Shown here piece after piece: positions 53,534-63,688 of a stretch of DNA of 64,000 nt (position 1 is its first letter; each line of letters starts with the position of its first letter). The notes below the pieces were generated by a model that made no database searches, was not told where the DNA came from, and worked only from the letters and a program-made list of their open reading frames with translations. Where the stretch lies: contig JAWKLZ010000001.1 in NCBI GenBank assembly GCA_041392475.1, forward strand, positions 3,410,001 through 3,474,000, read 5' to 3'. The position numbers and the translations under genes are program-made. The stretch is from Chitinophagales bacterium. GTDB taxonomy: Bacteria; Bacteroidota; Bacteroidia; Chitinophagales; UBA2359.

Positions 53534-56500
53534 GTAGTAACCCCATTTCCAGTGTAATTAGGATTGCGACAAAAGAAAGAAAGATACTTGGTGGTAATAT
53601 CATGTAGTAACCCCATTTCCAGTGTAATTAGGATTGCGACAAATGTTTATGCTCTACTGGGGAGGAATAATTGGGTAGTAACCCCATTTCCAGTGTAATT
53701 AGGATTGCGACAAGCAATTGGAATCGTATTGATTACAAAGTTTCTCCATGTAGTAACCCCATTTCCAGTGTAATTAGGATTGCGACTCAAAATTACGAAA
53801 TGATAGCCAAACGCTATAAAAGTAGTAACCCCATTTCCAGTGTAATTAGGATTGCGACTGTAAGTAAGTTATCTGTAGTTAACAATGTCTGTTTTTGTAG
53901 TAACCCCATTTCCAGTGTAATTAGGATTGCGACTTAATCTTCGTATATGCTTTTTATTTCAGTCACAAACGGTAGTAACCCCATTTCCAGTGTAATTAGG
54001 ATTGCGACAGAATTAGTAATTTATATTTTGCTCTATTAGTTCCAGTAGTAACCCCATTTCCAGTGTAATTAGGATTGCGACATGTATGGTGGATAATTGG
54101 CGGCTTTATAAATATTGGTAGTAACCCCATTTCCAGTGTAATTAGGATTGCGACGACTACGAAAAAGAAATAATTTTGATTAGGAATAAGTAGTAACCCC
54201 ATTTCCAGTGTAATTAGGATTGCGACAAATAGCGAGATGAAATGTCTTTAAAGATTAATTCTTTGTAGTAACCCCATTTCCAGTGTAATTAGGATTGCGA
54301 CCTTAAAGCCGTTTGTTATTGCTTTATTATTGATAATAAGTAGTAACCCCATTTCCAGTGTAATTAGGATTGCGACCCTTTTATTGTTGACCAAGGGGTT
54401 TTAGCCAATGTGTAGTAACCCCATTTCCAGTGTAATTAGGATTGCGACGAGTTCGTGGAGGAATGGCACAGTTTTAATTCAGTAGGTAGTAACCCCATTT
54501 CCAGTGTAATTAGGATTGCGACGCTGGAATGAGTGGACGTCTTGGCCCCGGTTGCGAACAGTAGTAACCCCATTTCCAGTGTAATTAGGATTGCGACTGA
54601 AAAACCTTACCAAATGACGAAAAATCACTTTGAGTAGTAACCCCATTTCCAGTGTAATTAGGATTGCGACTTGGTTTGCTTCAAAAGTTGGTGTAATTAT
54701 TCCTGTGTAGTAACCCCATTTCCAGTGTAATTAGGATTGCGACTATCTCAGACTGCACTTTTACCAACAACATATCTAGTAGTAACCCCATTTCCAGTGT
54801 AATTAGGATTGCGACACTTTTCAACCAATTCTTCAGCAATGGTTACAGGAACGTAGTAACCCCATTTCCAGTGTAATTAGGATTGCGACCAATGACATTA
54901 GTACCTCCACCATCCACCAATGACGTAGTAACCCCATTTCCAGTGTAATTAGGATTGCGACATTAACTACACATACAAGACTTTACAAGCAGTTTGTAGT
55001 AACCCCATTTCCAGTGTAATTAGGATTGCGACTTTTTACAATCTTCTAATTTCCTTGTTATTATTTCAAACAGTAGTAACCCCATTTCCAGTGTAATTAG
55101 GATTGCGACTCAAATTGAGCGAAAGAAAGATTAAAACTTAATGCTAGTAGTAACCCCATTTCCAGTGTAATTAGGATTGCGACTTCGAAGTCTTCGTACT
55201 CCAAATTAAGTTCTATGCGTAGTAACCCCATTTCCAGTGTAATTAGGATTGCGACATGGTAACGGTAAAACAGCGAAGCCCTCCAAAAAAGGTAGTAACC
55301 CCATTTCCAGTGTAATTAGGATTGCGACGCTTATTAGGTGATTTACAGTGCCCGCTTCTGTGGCAGGTAGTAACCCCATTTCCAGTGTAATTAGGATTGC
55401 GACAACAACCCGATAAAAGAGCGGGCTTTCTTCAACTTTGTAGTAACCCCATTTCCAGTGTAATTAGGATTGCGACACTTTTATAAAGAAAATGGAGAGG
55501 AAGAATTGGGCAGGTAGTAACCCCATTTCCAGTGTAATTAGGATTGCGACCGTTCTATTGGATTGCATATTCCTTGTACGTCGTTTTCGTAGTAACCCCA
55601 TTTCCAGTGTAATTAGGATTGCGACTTTTGTCTATTATTTTTTTGGCGGCTTCGTATATTTGGTTGTAGTAACCCCATTTCCAGTGTAATTAGGATTGCG
55701 ACCTTTGAATTTTTCATCTTATTAAATTAAATTGGTTGTAGTAACCCCATTTCCAGTGTAATTAGGATTGCGACAATCCTTGATTTTGAAAAAAAATTCT
55801 TGTATTTCTTGTAGTAACCCCATTTCCAGTGTAATTAGGATTGCGACCATTTTATTTTAAATAAATTCGATTTTCAAGCCTTTTCGTAGTAACCCCATTT
55901 CCAGTGTAATTAGGATTGCGACTACTTGGGTAACAACTGCTATACTTTCATATTTGTCATGTAGTAACCCCATTTCCAGTGTAATTAGGATTGCGACAAC
56001 ATACTCGACATGGTTTACGAATATGTTATCATGTAGTAACCCCATTTCCAGTGTAATTAGGATTGCGACAATAATTATGAGGATGAATGTCCATTTATGT
56101 TTATACGTAGTAACCCCATTTCCAGTGTAATTAGGATTGCGACTTCCTGTGGAAGACTCACCACCTTTGAAAGTTTTTCGTAGTAACCCCATTTCCAGTG
56201 TAATTAGGATTGCGACTATCACGGCCAATGCCTCTGGATTTATGATTCATCCAGTAGTAACCCCATTTCCAGTGTAATTAGGATTGCGACTACGTTCCTC
56301 TCTCTGAGACGTAGCACTTAACTTGTAGTAACCCCATTTCCAGTGTAATTAGGATTGCGACGCTTTTCTTAATGAATCGTATATAATTTTAAAATCGTAG
56401 TAACCCCATTTCCAGTGTAATTAGGATTGCGACATCAGAGAATTTTTGTCTAACTGTGTAGATAGTGTGTAGTAACCCCATTTCCAGTGTAATTAGGATT

Positions 56501-56578
56501 GCGACCTCTTAGGGAATCGTTCTGCTCCTCTTTTAATTCTAGTAGTAACCCCATATCCAGTGTAATTAGGATTGCGAC
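53534..56578 (+). CRISPR. CRISPR array 3, 37-bp repeat, 42 repeats / 41 spacers
   Basis: The unit begins GTAGTAACCCCATTTCC and ends AATTAGGATTGCGAC; period about 72 bp, spacers about 33-39 bp. By my count 42 repeats, first at 53534-53570, last at 56542-56578. All look identical except the last (CCATATCC instead of CCATTTCC), marking the trailer on the right. Transcription is rightward from the cas2-side leader, and the last 8 nt (ATTGCGAC) would form the crRNA 5' handle, similar in shape to the ATTAAAAC handle of arrays 1 and 2. No interference genes are adjacent other than cas6. Confidence 0.98.
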
Positions 56579-56618
56579 TTGTCTAATATGTTGGCTTTCA
56601 TGCTGAAAGCCTTGAAAG

Positions 56619-56667
56619 TTTCATACTCCAAGAACTTGTCAAAAACTTAAAGGCACAGATAGAATTC
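56619..56667. repeat. Inverted copy of the 49-bp repeat at 21260-21308
   Basis: Reads GTTTCATACTCCAAGAACTT ... GGCACAGATAGAATT and is the reverse complement of 21260-21308 with one mismatch. It is followed by a palindrome half (CAGGGGCTACGAATGG). It lies 40 bp after the end of array 3. Confidence 0.9.
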
Positions 56668-56769
56668 ATTCAGGGGCTACGAATGGAAATAATTTTTAGC
56701 GAAAAATCGTCATAAAAGGAATAAAATAGCTAATTTTAGTCCATTTAAAACAATGTAAATAATTTTAAT

Positions 56770-57780
56770 ATGAAAAAATTACACTCTCTTATGCTCATTG
56801 GATTAGTAATTATCACCTTCAATCCAATTTTCGCACAAGACTGCTCTCCAAACGACATTACATTAACTACTCAAAATCAAATAGATAACTTTCAAGCGAC
56901 TCATGGGCCTTGTGATAATGTAGTTGGAAATTTAATTATTCAGGATGATGACAACGGATTAGACAATATTGTTAATCTGGATGGCTTGGCTAGTATAACT
57001 GACATTGGAGGAAATTTTGAGATTTTAGAAAATCAAAATCTAAATAGTGTCAGTGGATTATCAAGTTTACAAAATATTACGGGAACCTTTTTGGTAAATG
57101 ACAATCCAAATCTGGGGAATCTTATGGGACTTTCTAACCTTACTACTATTGGAGGAGACTTGAATATTGATGATAATAGCAACCTGGCAAACCTGAATGG
57201 CTTATCAGGTCTAAATTCTGTAGGGAATGACCTCATCATTAATGACAATGCAAATTTAATAGATATTACGGCACTATCTGGAGTCACTTCAATTGGCAAC
57301 AATTTAATTGTGGAAGACAATTCCTCTCTACCAAACATAGATGGTTTGAATGGAATTGTGAGTGTATCTGGTAGGTTGGCAATCGAAGAAAATTTAAGTT
57401 TAACAAATGTCGATGGTCTCGTAAATTTGAACAGCGTTGGTAATAATCTCAGTATTAAAGATAACACTATGCTTCAAAACATTGATGGTTTATCCAATTT
57501 ATCCAATGTTGGGAATAACTTGGTGGTTAAGGACAATAGCTTATTGGCAGAGTGTTGTGGTTTATTTAAGGTATTAAATGGAGGAACAATAGGGGGGATT
57601 TCCAATATATCTGGAAACACAGGAAACTGCAACAACAATGGTGCTGATGTTGATGAACCTTGCGAGATGGTTATTCCTACTATTGGAGAATGGGGACTGA
57701 TTGTGTTGGCTCTATCATTCATGATAATGGGTGTTCTACATCTCCTACCAAAAAATCTTGGCAGCGGTAGAACTATCTAA
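56770..57780 (+). CDS. Secreted leucine-rich/L-domain-like repeat protein with IPTL-CTERM-like tail
   Basis: 336 aa with signal peptide MKKLHSLMLIGLVIITFNPIFAQ, then about eight 23-24-residue repeats of the form LDGLASITDIGGNFEI / GLSNLTTIGGDLNIDDNSNL (about 65-265), like receptor L-domain leucine-rich repeats that build a right-handed beta solenoid. A short Cys-containing region (CCGLFKVLNG, CNNNGADVDEPC) precedes the tail IPTIGEWGLIVLALSFMIMGVLHLL with a basic end. It is probably attached to or sorted at the cell surface. It sits 190 bp after array 3 but has no evident CRISPR link. Confidence 0.8.
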   Translation: MKKLHSLMLIGLVIITFNPIFAQDCSPNDITLTTQNQIDNFQATHGPCDNVVGNLIIQDDDNGLDNIVNLDGLASITDIGGNFEILENQNLNSVSGLSSLQNITGTFLVNDNPNLGNLMGLSNLTTIGGDLNIDDNSNLANLNGLSGLNSVGNDLIINDNANLIDITALSGVTSIGNNLIVEDNSSLPNIDGLNGIVSVSGRLAIEENLSLTNVDGLVNLNSVGNNLSIKDNTMLQNIDGLSNLSNVGNNLVVKDNSLLAECCGLFKVLNGGTIGGISNISGNTGNCNNNGADVDEPCEMVIPTIGEWGLIVLALSFMIMGVLHLLPKNLGSGRTI

Positions 57781-57849
57781 ATCAGAAAACAAAAAGTGAT
57801 CATTGCAGCGATAGAGGGCAATTTGAAGATTTCATTAGACAACGGAAGT

Positions 57850-58032
57850 TTTGAAAACTTCTGTTGTCTAGTGCTGTGTCAACATTGAATTGATGGGTCG
57901 CCTATTCAATTGTCCTTATCACCTGCAAGTCAGGATAATTGAACGTGCAAAATCTACCCATCAATTCAAATTTGACTAATCGCTATCCCTCCCTGCAAAG
58001 CAAATAAATGACATTGGCTATACATCTTCGGT
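57850..58032. repeat. Direct-repeat remnants shared with 59075-59275, flanking the EEP gene
   Basis: TTTTGAAAACTTCTGTTGT..TAGTGCTGTGTCAACA..TGAATTGATGGGT (57850-57900) recurs at 59075-59126, and AAAGCAAATAAATGACATTG..CATCTTCGG (57997-58032) recurs inside the 3' end of the SDR gene (59240-59275). This looks like the scar of a duplication that copied the SDR gene tail to the other side of the phosphatase-like gene. Confidence 0.75.
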
Positions 58033-58050
58033 AAAATTGACCTCAAGTAC

Positions 58051-59046
58051 CTAAAACCCCATAACTGCTTTCACCCCAAAATGATCAGAACCCGTTTTCT
58101 CCAAAACTTCCGCTTCAATGGGCTGCAATGAACCCTGTGTCAAAATATAATCCAATCGAAAAACAGGGTAAGGTAGTCGTCCTCTCGGAAAAGTAAAGCC
58201 AAAACCACTGCCTACTTCTGCAAAAACATCTACATACTGTTGCTGTATTTGGCGATAACCCAAAGGCTCAAAATCAGGTGTATTGAGGTCGCCCAAAATC
58301 ATACGATTCGGAATGTCGGTCGCTTTTTGGTCGATGTGTTGGGTGATTTGTTGCCATTGTTTCGCTCGCAAATTTGCCACCTTGTAGTAGGCAATCGGGA
58401 AGGATTCGGGTGAGTGAAAAGCAATGGCAGGAGAAGCTGTATGAGCATTGCAGATATATATTTTTCCTTTGGTCGGATGCAGGATTTCAAAACATTGGGC
58501 AATTGGTCGCCCTGAATCGTTGTTGAGGTATTCCACATTTTGGAGAGGGTATTTGGAGAAAATGCCATACCCATGCGTCCGTTCATCGGCATAGTTTTTT
58601 TGGTAAGGGTAGGTTTTTTGGATAAAAGAATTGGACTTCAATAGCTGTTCCCATTTGGGCGTGATTTCCTGCAAAGCAAGAACATCAACAGGTTGTTTTT
58701 GAAGTAATTGCAGTGAAATTTGGGGACTGGCATTGGTAAAAAGTAGGTTGTAGGTGATGACCACTACTTTTTCGGTTGGAGGTATTTTTGAAGTCATAGG
58801 GCTTTTCTTATTGAAGAACAGGTAAACCGCATCTCCCATCAAAAGCAATACACCCAGTAACAAAACAATTTGCAAACCTTTCTTTGGGCAGCCACTTTTC
58901 CATTGTCGCCAAAACATCCATCCCCCCACCAAAATCAACGGATACTCCAAAAAGTACAAGGCACTGCCGAGATAGACATTGTTTCGACCCAAAAACAGCA
59001 CATAAATACTTAGCAAACAACACCAAAAAAAGATTTTCGATTTCAT
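58051..59046 (-). CDS. Membrane-anchored endonuclease/exonuclease/phosphatase family protein
   Basis: 331 aa from the ATG at 59046 (MKSKIFFWCCLLSIYVLFLG); the open frame upstream runs into repeat sequence. Three N-terminal hydrophobic helices (about 5-20, 30-45, 57-75) precede an EEP catalytic domain: VVVITYNLLFTNASP (Asn), VLALQEITPKWEQLL (metal-binding Glu), IYICNAHTASP (His), MILGDLNTPDFEP (Asp/Asn) and a final TGSDHFGVKAVM (catalytic Asp-His). Such proteins cleave phosphodiesters in lipids, nucleic acids or nucleotides; the substrate here is unknown. It is flanked by direct repeats. Confidence 0.9.
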   Translation of the reverse strand: MKSKIFFWCCLLSIYVLFLGRNNVYLGSALYFLEYPLILVGGWMFWRQWKSGCPKKGLQIVLLLGVLLLMGDAVYLFFNKKSPMTSKIPPTEKVVVITYNLLFTNASPQISLQLLQKQPVDVLALQEITPKWEQLLKSNSFIQKTYPYQKNYADERTHGYGIFSKYPLQNVEYLNNDSGRPIAQCFEILHPTKGKIYICNAHTASPAIAFHSPESFPIAYYKVANLRAKQWQQITQHIDQKATDIPNRMILGDLNTPDFEPLGYRQIQQQYVDVFAEVGSGFGFTFPRGRLPYPVFRLDYILTQGSLQPIEAEVLEKTGSDHFGVKAVMGF

Positions 59047-59173
59047 TTTGTCTTGATTTTTAAGATGACCGAGGTTTTGAAAACTTCCGTTGTATAGTGC
59101 TGTGTCAACAATGAATTGATGGGTTGCCAGTTCCCATTTGCATTTGTGCTTTGACTTTGATTTGAACTTCCAA

Positions 59174-60064
59174 TTAACAAATCCTCTCTCCTCCATCCAC
59201 AGGAATAATCGCACCATTTATCCAAGCAGCTTCCTTCCTACAAAGCAAATAAATGACATTGGCTACATCTTCGGGGGTGGTCAAACGCCCATAAGGATTC
59301 CGAAATTTGGATTGTGCTTTCATCGCATCACTCCCAGGAATCATCCGCAAAGAAGGCGTATCGGTGACTCCTGCCTGCACCACATTGCAGCGAAGCCCAT
59401 AGGGGGCAAACTCCAAAGCGATTGACCGACAAATTGCCTCTAAGGCTACTTTTGCAGCCGAAACTGCGGCATACGCTCGCCATGCTTTTTGATTTCCTTC
59501 GCTGGTCAAACCAATAATTCGGGCATCTTCTGCAAATAAATTTTGTTCCCAAACCACCTTTACCCAATCGTATACACTCAATGCCATAGCTTCGAGTGTA
59601 TGGTTGAAATCTTGACGAGAAAGAGCGTCGGGATGATGTTCATGCGAGGCTTCAATGTTTTGTTGGAGTTGGTGTAGGAGTTTTTCGGTTTCAGAATCTG
59701 TATTTTTTGAAGGATTAGAGTCCGTTTTTTTGATAGGAACCATCAGCTTCAAATTGCCTTTTGCGATGGAATGTAGCAACAAACGCACTTTTTCGTTGGG
59801 CTGCAATTGGGCTTTGAAGTCTCGGATGGTTTCTGCCATTTTATCCAAACGAGTGGCATCTACATTGTAGCTTTGCAGTTTCACCCCTTTTGCTTTTATT
59901 TCTGCAAAGGCTTCTTCAACGGCTTTCATTTGACTGCGTCTGTCTCGGTGCAAAATGCAGATATTCATGCCTTGCGAAGCAAGTTTTTGGGCAGTTGCCA
60001 AGCCCATACCGCTAGAGCCACCTAAGATGATGGCCCAATAATGGTTGTTTTTGAAGTAGGTCAT
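59174..60064 (-). CDS. SDR family oxidoreductase (enoyl-ACP-reductase-like)
   Basis: 296 aa from the ATG at 60064 (MTYFKNNHYWAIILGGSSGM); an ATG at 60085 is possible. The Rossmann glycine motif GGSSGMGLATA, LLHSIAKGNLK, a catalytic YAAVSAAKVALEAICRSIALE (Tyr-x6-Lys type), LRCNVVQAGVTDTPSLRMIPG and a C-terminal INGAIIPVDGG place it among FabI/FabL-like SDRs. It would reduce an enoyl or keto substrate with NAD(P)H. Its 3' end is partly duplicated at 57997-58032. Confidence 0.85.
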   Translation of the reverse strand: MTYFKNNHYWAIILGGSSGMGLATAQKLASQGMNICILHRDRRSQMKAVEEAFAEIKAKGVKLQSYNVDATRLDKMAETIRDFKAQLQPNEKVRLLLHSIAKGNLKLMVPIKKTDSNPSKNTDSETEKLLHQLQQNIEASHEHHPDALSRQDFNHTLEAMALSVYDWVKVVWEQNLFAEDARIIGLTSEGNQKAWRAYAAVSAAKVALEAICRSIALEFAPYGLRCNVVQAGVTDTPSLRMIPGSDAMKAQSKFRNPYGRLTTPEDVANVIYLLCRKEAAWINGAIIPVDGGERIC

Positions 60065-60345
60065 ATAGTTGAAATTCAGGTGCAAAGTACAAATTTCAAT
60101 TTAGAAATTGGTGCGATTTTCCAATGAAATAAAAAGAACCAGACTTGGCATTTTTGAAACTATTACCTTCACTTTGGGATTAGAATAGTGGAGAAAGTAC
60201 AAATATTGAAGAAAAATGCATTGACTAATGAAGGGGAATTGAAACGGTATAGTTCGTATCAATAGACGAAGAACAGACAATCGAATCGGCGGTAATCAAA
60301 CCAAGTGATGTATTAGGGGTATATAAGCCGACCCCTAAAAGAAAA

Positions 60346-60378
60346 AACCCCTTACAAAACATTGATTTGTAAGAGGTT
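60346..60378 (-). terminator. Terminator of the tRNA-Phe gene
   Basis: AACCCCTTACAAA (60346-60358) and TTTGTAAGAGGTT (60366-60378) pair with one mismatch; on the minus strand the hairpin is followed by TTTTTT. It lies 15 bp downstream of the tRNA. Confidence 0.8.
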
Positions 60379-60392
60379 ATTGTCTTTCTTTG

Positions 60393-60465
60393 TGGTGTGG
60401 GGCGGGCTTGAACCGCCGACACATGGATTTTCAGTCCATTGCTCTACCAACTGAGCTACCGCACC
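60393..60465 (-). tRNA. tRNA-Phe (GAA)
   Basis: 73-nt cloverleaf on the minus strand: D-arm TAGCTCAGTTGGTAGAGCA, anticodon stem ATGGA/TCCAT with loop CTGAAAA (anticodon GAA), and T-arm GGCGG-TTCAAGC-CCGCC. The acceptor stem GGTGCGG/CCACACC has one C-A mismatch; discriminator A. CCA is not fully encoded. Confidence 0.93.
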
Positions 60466-60599
60466 ATCCGTTAGGCGACCGCAAAGATAAGGTCTTTTTT
60501 ATTATTTGCAATATTGAAGGCGTTTTTTTCGATAGTTTTTTTGAAGTTAGAATCATAACCAACATTTCGGTCAAAATAGTTCCTAGAGGATTCCTAAAA

Positions 60600-62408
60600 T
60601 CAATTAATCATATCCCCTCTTAGTTTTCTAAACCGTTTTCTGGCTTCAACGATAAACAGACTCCCCGGTTGTTCCAATAAGATTTTTTGGTAGTATTCCA
60701 TTGCTTTTTCTTTTTGGTTGAGGTGATTTTCGTAGATGTCGGCGAGAGTAAACAGGGCATTATCTGCTAAAATATCTGTTCCAAAATCCTCCAATACCTT
60801 TTCCAAATATCCTACAGCAGCTTCATATTCCCGCTTTTTGATGTGTACCCGCGCCCTCGCAAACAATACATCGTCTGCCAAAGCATGACCTCTGAAAACT
60901 TGGTCAATCGAATCCAAAGTGACAAACGCCTGTCGCTGTTTGTTTTGGAGAATCAGCAAATCCGCTCTCGCAAACATTTCCATCGCTACGGTTGAAGTGT
61001 CCAAGCCCATATTGTCGGTAATGAAAACGGATAACTCCAAGGCATCGTTGGCAATCAATTCTGAAGTTGAAGCCTTCAATACATTGAGTTGAGATTGCGA
61101 CCATTGAAAATCACCATTGTAGTAGCTCAATTTGGCATTTTTGAAGCGGGCAACTTCCCCCAAATTATCCTCCTTATAATCCTTGTCCACTTGAGCATAA
61201 TACAGTGTAGCTTCCCATATATCGTTTTGCATCAAGTAATAATCACCTAAGTCCAATTTAGATTCTGCTTTCAAGCGTTTTTCAGCAGCGGACATATTCA
61301 CTATCTCCTCTGCTATTTTTATGGCTTCGTCCAAATCATTGACATAGTAAGCATACAAATGCGCCAAATCACGCATGGTGCGTGTGGTGGTAGCATTTCG
61401 TCCGTATTTATCCAAAAAATTGTGGTAGTCTTGTCGAAGATGTTCAATATCATCTTGTGTATAGCTATTGGTTTCAGTCACTTTGCTTTTTCTTGCTTTC
61501 AATAGTTCGATTTTAGCCAAGGTTTGCATAGGACTGGTGATTTCTTTGTCAATCACATACTGATATCCTTCAATAGCTGCATTGTAGTCTTTCTCTTTGA
61601 TTGCCATTCGTGCCAAATCCATAATCCTGTCGCCATCTTCTTCGAATCGTCGATCCAGTGCTTTGGCTTGTATGAGTGCCGATTCAAAGTCTTTCTGTTG
61701 AATAAAAGTCCATGTAAGCAATTCAGGATAAATCACTTCGTTGGCATCTTGTTGGATTCGACCATACAACTGGGTTTGGAGTTCTTCCATGTAGGCATCC
61801 TGCTTGATAATTCTTTGCAGTGAGGATTGTACAGTTTGAATATTGCTAGCTTCCGATACGGCATAGTCCAAATAACTGTCTATGACTTTTGCATAATCCC
61901 CTTTTTTGGCATACAATTGCGCCAATACTGCAGCATAGGCTTTCTCATCACCTTGTAGTTTTTGCCCCTTCTTTAAGGTAGCGATTGCGTAATCATATTC
62001 ATCTGCTTGTGAAAAAACGTTGGACAATTGCCCAACTGTTTGAACAGTCACTACATCAATTGCTTTTTCGAATTCTTGTTTGGCTTGGTCCTCCAACTGT
62101 TGATGCCTGTACAACAAACCTAAATCCACATACAATCCAGGATTGTCTTTGTAGCGTTTGAGGCGTTTTTTGATGACCTTTTCTGCTTCTTCAAAATTCT
62201 TCAATGCCAGCAGACAGTTGTAGTAATTTCGGTAAACACCCTCACTTCCTCCATTTTTATAAATTTTTTCATACAACACAACAGCTTTATCATACTCTCC
62301 CTTTTTGTAGTACTCAAATGCCAATCGAAAATCTTGGTTGTTTTGTTGGGCATATACTCCAACGCTGCTCAACAACATCCATACGGCAATAAAAATAATG
62401 CGATTCAT
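60600..62408 (-). CDS. Exported tetratricopeptide-repeat protein
   Basis: 602 aa with signal peptide MNRIIFIAVWMLLSSVGVYAQ. Multiple TPR helices run through the chain, e.g. FRLAFEYYKKGEYDKAVVLYEKIY, NPGLYVDLGLLYRHQQLEDQ, DYAIATLKKGQKL, YNAAIEGYQYVI and the C-terminal FTLADIYENHLNQKEKAMEY. The end (YQKILLEQPGSLFIVEARKRFRKLRG) resembles Bacteroidota gliding/T9SS-associated or outer-membrane scaffold TPR proteins. No enzymatic domain is seen. Likely a periplasmic scaffold. Confidence 0.82.
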   Translation of the reverse strand: MNRIIFIAVWMLLSSVGVYAQQNNQDFRLAFEYYKKGEYDKAVVLYEKIYKNGGSEGVYRNYYNCLLALKNFEEAEKVIKKRLKRYKDNPGLYVDLGLLYRHQQLEDQAKQEFEKAIDVVTVQTVGQLSNVFSQADEYDYAIATLKKGQKLQGDEKAYAAVLAQLYAKKGDYAKVIDSYLDYAVSEASNIQTVQSSLQRIIKQDAYMEELQTQLYGRIQQDANEVIYPELLTWTFIQQKDFESALIQAKALDRRFEEDGDRIMDLARMAIKEKDYNAAIEGYQYVIDKEITSPMQTLAKIELLKARKSKVTETNSYTQDDIEHLRQDYHNFLDKYGRNATTTRTMRDLAHLYAYYVNDLDEAIKIAEEIVNMSAAEKRLKAESKLDLGDYYLMQNDIWEATLYYAQVDKDYKEDNLGEVARFKNAKLSYYNGDFQWSQSQLNVLKASTSELIANDALELSVFITDNMGLDTSTVAMEMFARADLLILQNKQRQAFVTLDSIDQVFRGHALADDVLFARARVHIKKREYEAAVGYLEKVLEDFGTDILADNALFTLADIYENHLNQKEKAMEYYQKILLEQPGSLFIVEARKRFRKLRGDMIN

Positions 62409-62737
62409 ATAGTTTGTCCGTTTATTTGTTCATTGCAGTAATTTAGCAATGATATTTCTGATTTTATCTTAATGAAGGTTAAAAAGCCTAAGGAACTATA
62501 TTGTTCTTTCTATCAACGTTTATCTCAGTTAGATATTTTGATGGTTATTTAGGATAACGTTAGTAGGTAGTCAATTGGGTTATCGAAAATGATTTCAGAA
62601 TCATCTATTTATTTTTCCGAGATAGTTTCTGCGATTGATTGACAGTAGTACCATCATCAATAAGGTAAATAAAGCAAAGATTGTTTTGTTTTTAGCCCTA
62701 TACTTTGCAACCTAAGAAGTTTTTTTGAAGATGTTCA
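62409..62737. other. Intergenic region, nothing recognised
   Basis: About 330 bp of AT-rich sequence upstream of the TPR gene and downstream of the tonB terminator. No ORF, RNA or repeat could be supported; it presumably carries the TPR gene promoter, but no clear TAnnTTTG box was found. Confidence 0.4.
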
Positions 62738-62771
62738 CAAAAAAAGGGCTGTGCGAAACTGCACAGCCCTT
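62738..62771 (-). terminator. Strong terminator after tonB
   Basis: AAGGGCTGTGC (62744-62754), 6-nt loop, GCACAGCCCTT (62761-62771); on the minus strand it is followed by a T-run. 11-bp perfect stem. Confidence 0.9.
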
Positions 62772-62817
62772 GGAATAAAGCATAATTGTTTGTAGTTGTT
62801 GTATTTTGATTGAATAA

Positions 62818-63684
62818 TTACTCCAATTTGAAACGGATTGGAAGAGTAAATGCCACACGTACAGGTTTACCTCTTTGTTTACCAGGATTCCATTTAGGCA
62901 TTTCATTCACCACTCTAATAGCTTCGGCATCGCAACCTGCGCCACCGCCTGCCAAACCACGTTTGATTTGTACTTGTTTGATAGAGCCATCCTCCATCAC
63001 TACGAATCCCACATATACTGTACCTTCAATGCCGTTTTCACGTGCCATTGGAGGATACTTGACATTTTTTCCAATAAATTTGAAGAGTTCTGCCTGCCCT
63101 CCAGGGAATTCTGGCATGTCTTCTACAATTGTAAAGATTTCAGGTTCTTCTGGTTTTTCTTCCTTCTGTTCAACAATTATTTCTTCTTCCTCTTCAACAG
63201 GCATCGGAACTTCATCAGGAATGTTTTCGACCTCAGTGTCTTCTTCGATTTCTTGTTCCATGATTTCAGGCTCATCTTCCAAAACCTCTTCATCTTCTAC
63301 AACTTCTAACTGTGGTGGTGGCGGAGGAGGAGGTGGTGGTGGTGGTTGCTGCTGACTTGGAGGCGGCAATTGTTCGATTTCATCGGGAACAAATACATCT
63401 CCCAAATCCATCACTTCTTGTGCTTTTTCGTGCAAAGAAAAGCCATACAAAACAAAGATGATAGAAATCGCCAATCCTGCAAGCGTAAAAGTAGAAGACA
63501 TTTTGTTGGTATCTGCTTCAGGATACTTCTTCAAATAAGATTTGTGCTTATTGGCTTCGTTGGCTGCCATTATAGCATCCGGAGACTTCCTAAACATTAG
63601 ACTGAATAGGAGGTACGCCAATATAGTCCCCACAATTGGGAACAACATGAAAAGAATAGGACTAGTGGTGAAAAATTCTAACAT
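62818..63684 (-). CDS. tonB: Energy transducer TonB-like protein
   Basis: 288 aa. Residues 1-25 and about 66-85 are membrane helices (FFTTSPILFMLFPIVGTILA and FTLAGLAISIIFVLYGFSLH). A proline run and acidic linker with EDEEVLEDEPEIMEQEIEED span about 105-180. The C-terminal TonB domain (about 190-288) has MPEFPGGQAELFKFIGKNVK, GTVYVGFVVMEDGSI, AEAIRVVNEMPKWNPGKQRG and FTLPIRFKLE. It transmits proton-motive force to outer-membrane receptors such as SusC. The C-terminal domain is nearly the same as the end of the VIT-VWA protein at 47758-50163. Starts 4 bp after the vanZ-like gene. Confidence 0.92.
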   Translation of the reverse strand: MLEFFTTSPILFMLFPIVGTILAYLLFSLMFRKSPDAIMAANEANKHKSYLKKYPEADTNKMSSTFTLAGLAISIIFVLYGFSLHEKAQEVMDLGDVFVPDEIEQLPPPSQQQPPPPPPPPPPPQLEVVEDEEVLEDEPEIMEQEIEEDTEVENIPDEVPMPVEEEEEIIVEQKEEKPEEPEIFTIVEDMPEFPGGQAELFKFIGKNVKYPPMARENGIEGTVYVGFVVMEDGSIKQVQIKRGLAGGGAGCDAEAIRVVNEMPKWNPGKQRGKPVRVAFTLPIRFKLE

Positions 63685-63688
63685 ACAT

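Noticed and set aside
53671..53937. Open frames running through CRISPR arrays (also 16660-16938, 18250-18480, 55492-55689, 55857-56228)
   Set aside because: They are periodic translations of the CRISPR repeats (e.g. SNPISSVIRIAT) without coding features.
60225..60422. Small minus-strand ORF over the tRNA-Phe terminator
   Set aside because: Overlaps the tRNA 3' end and terminator and has no protein features.
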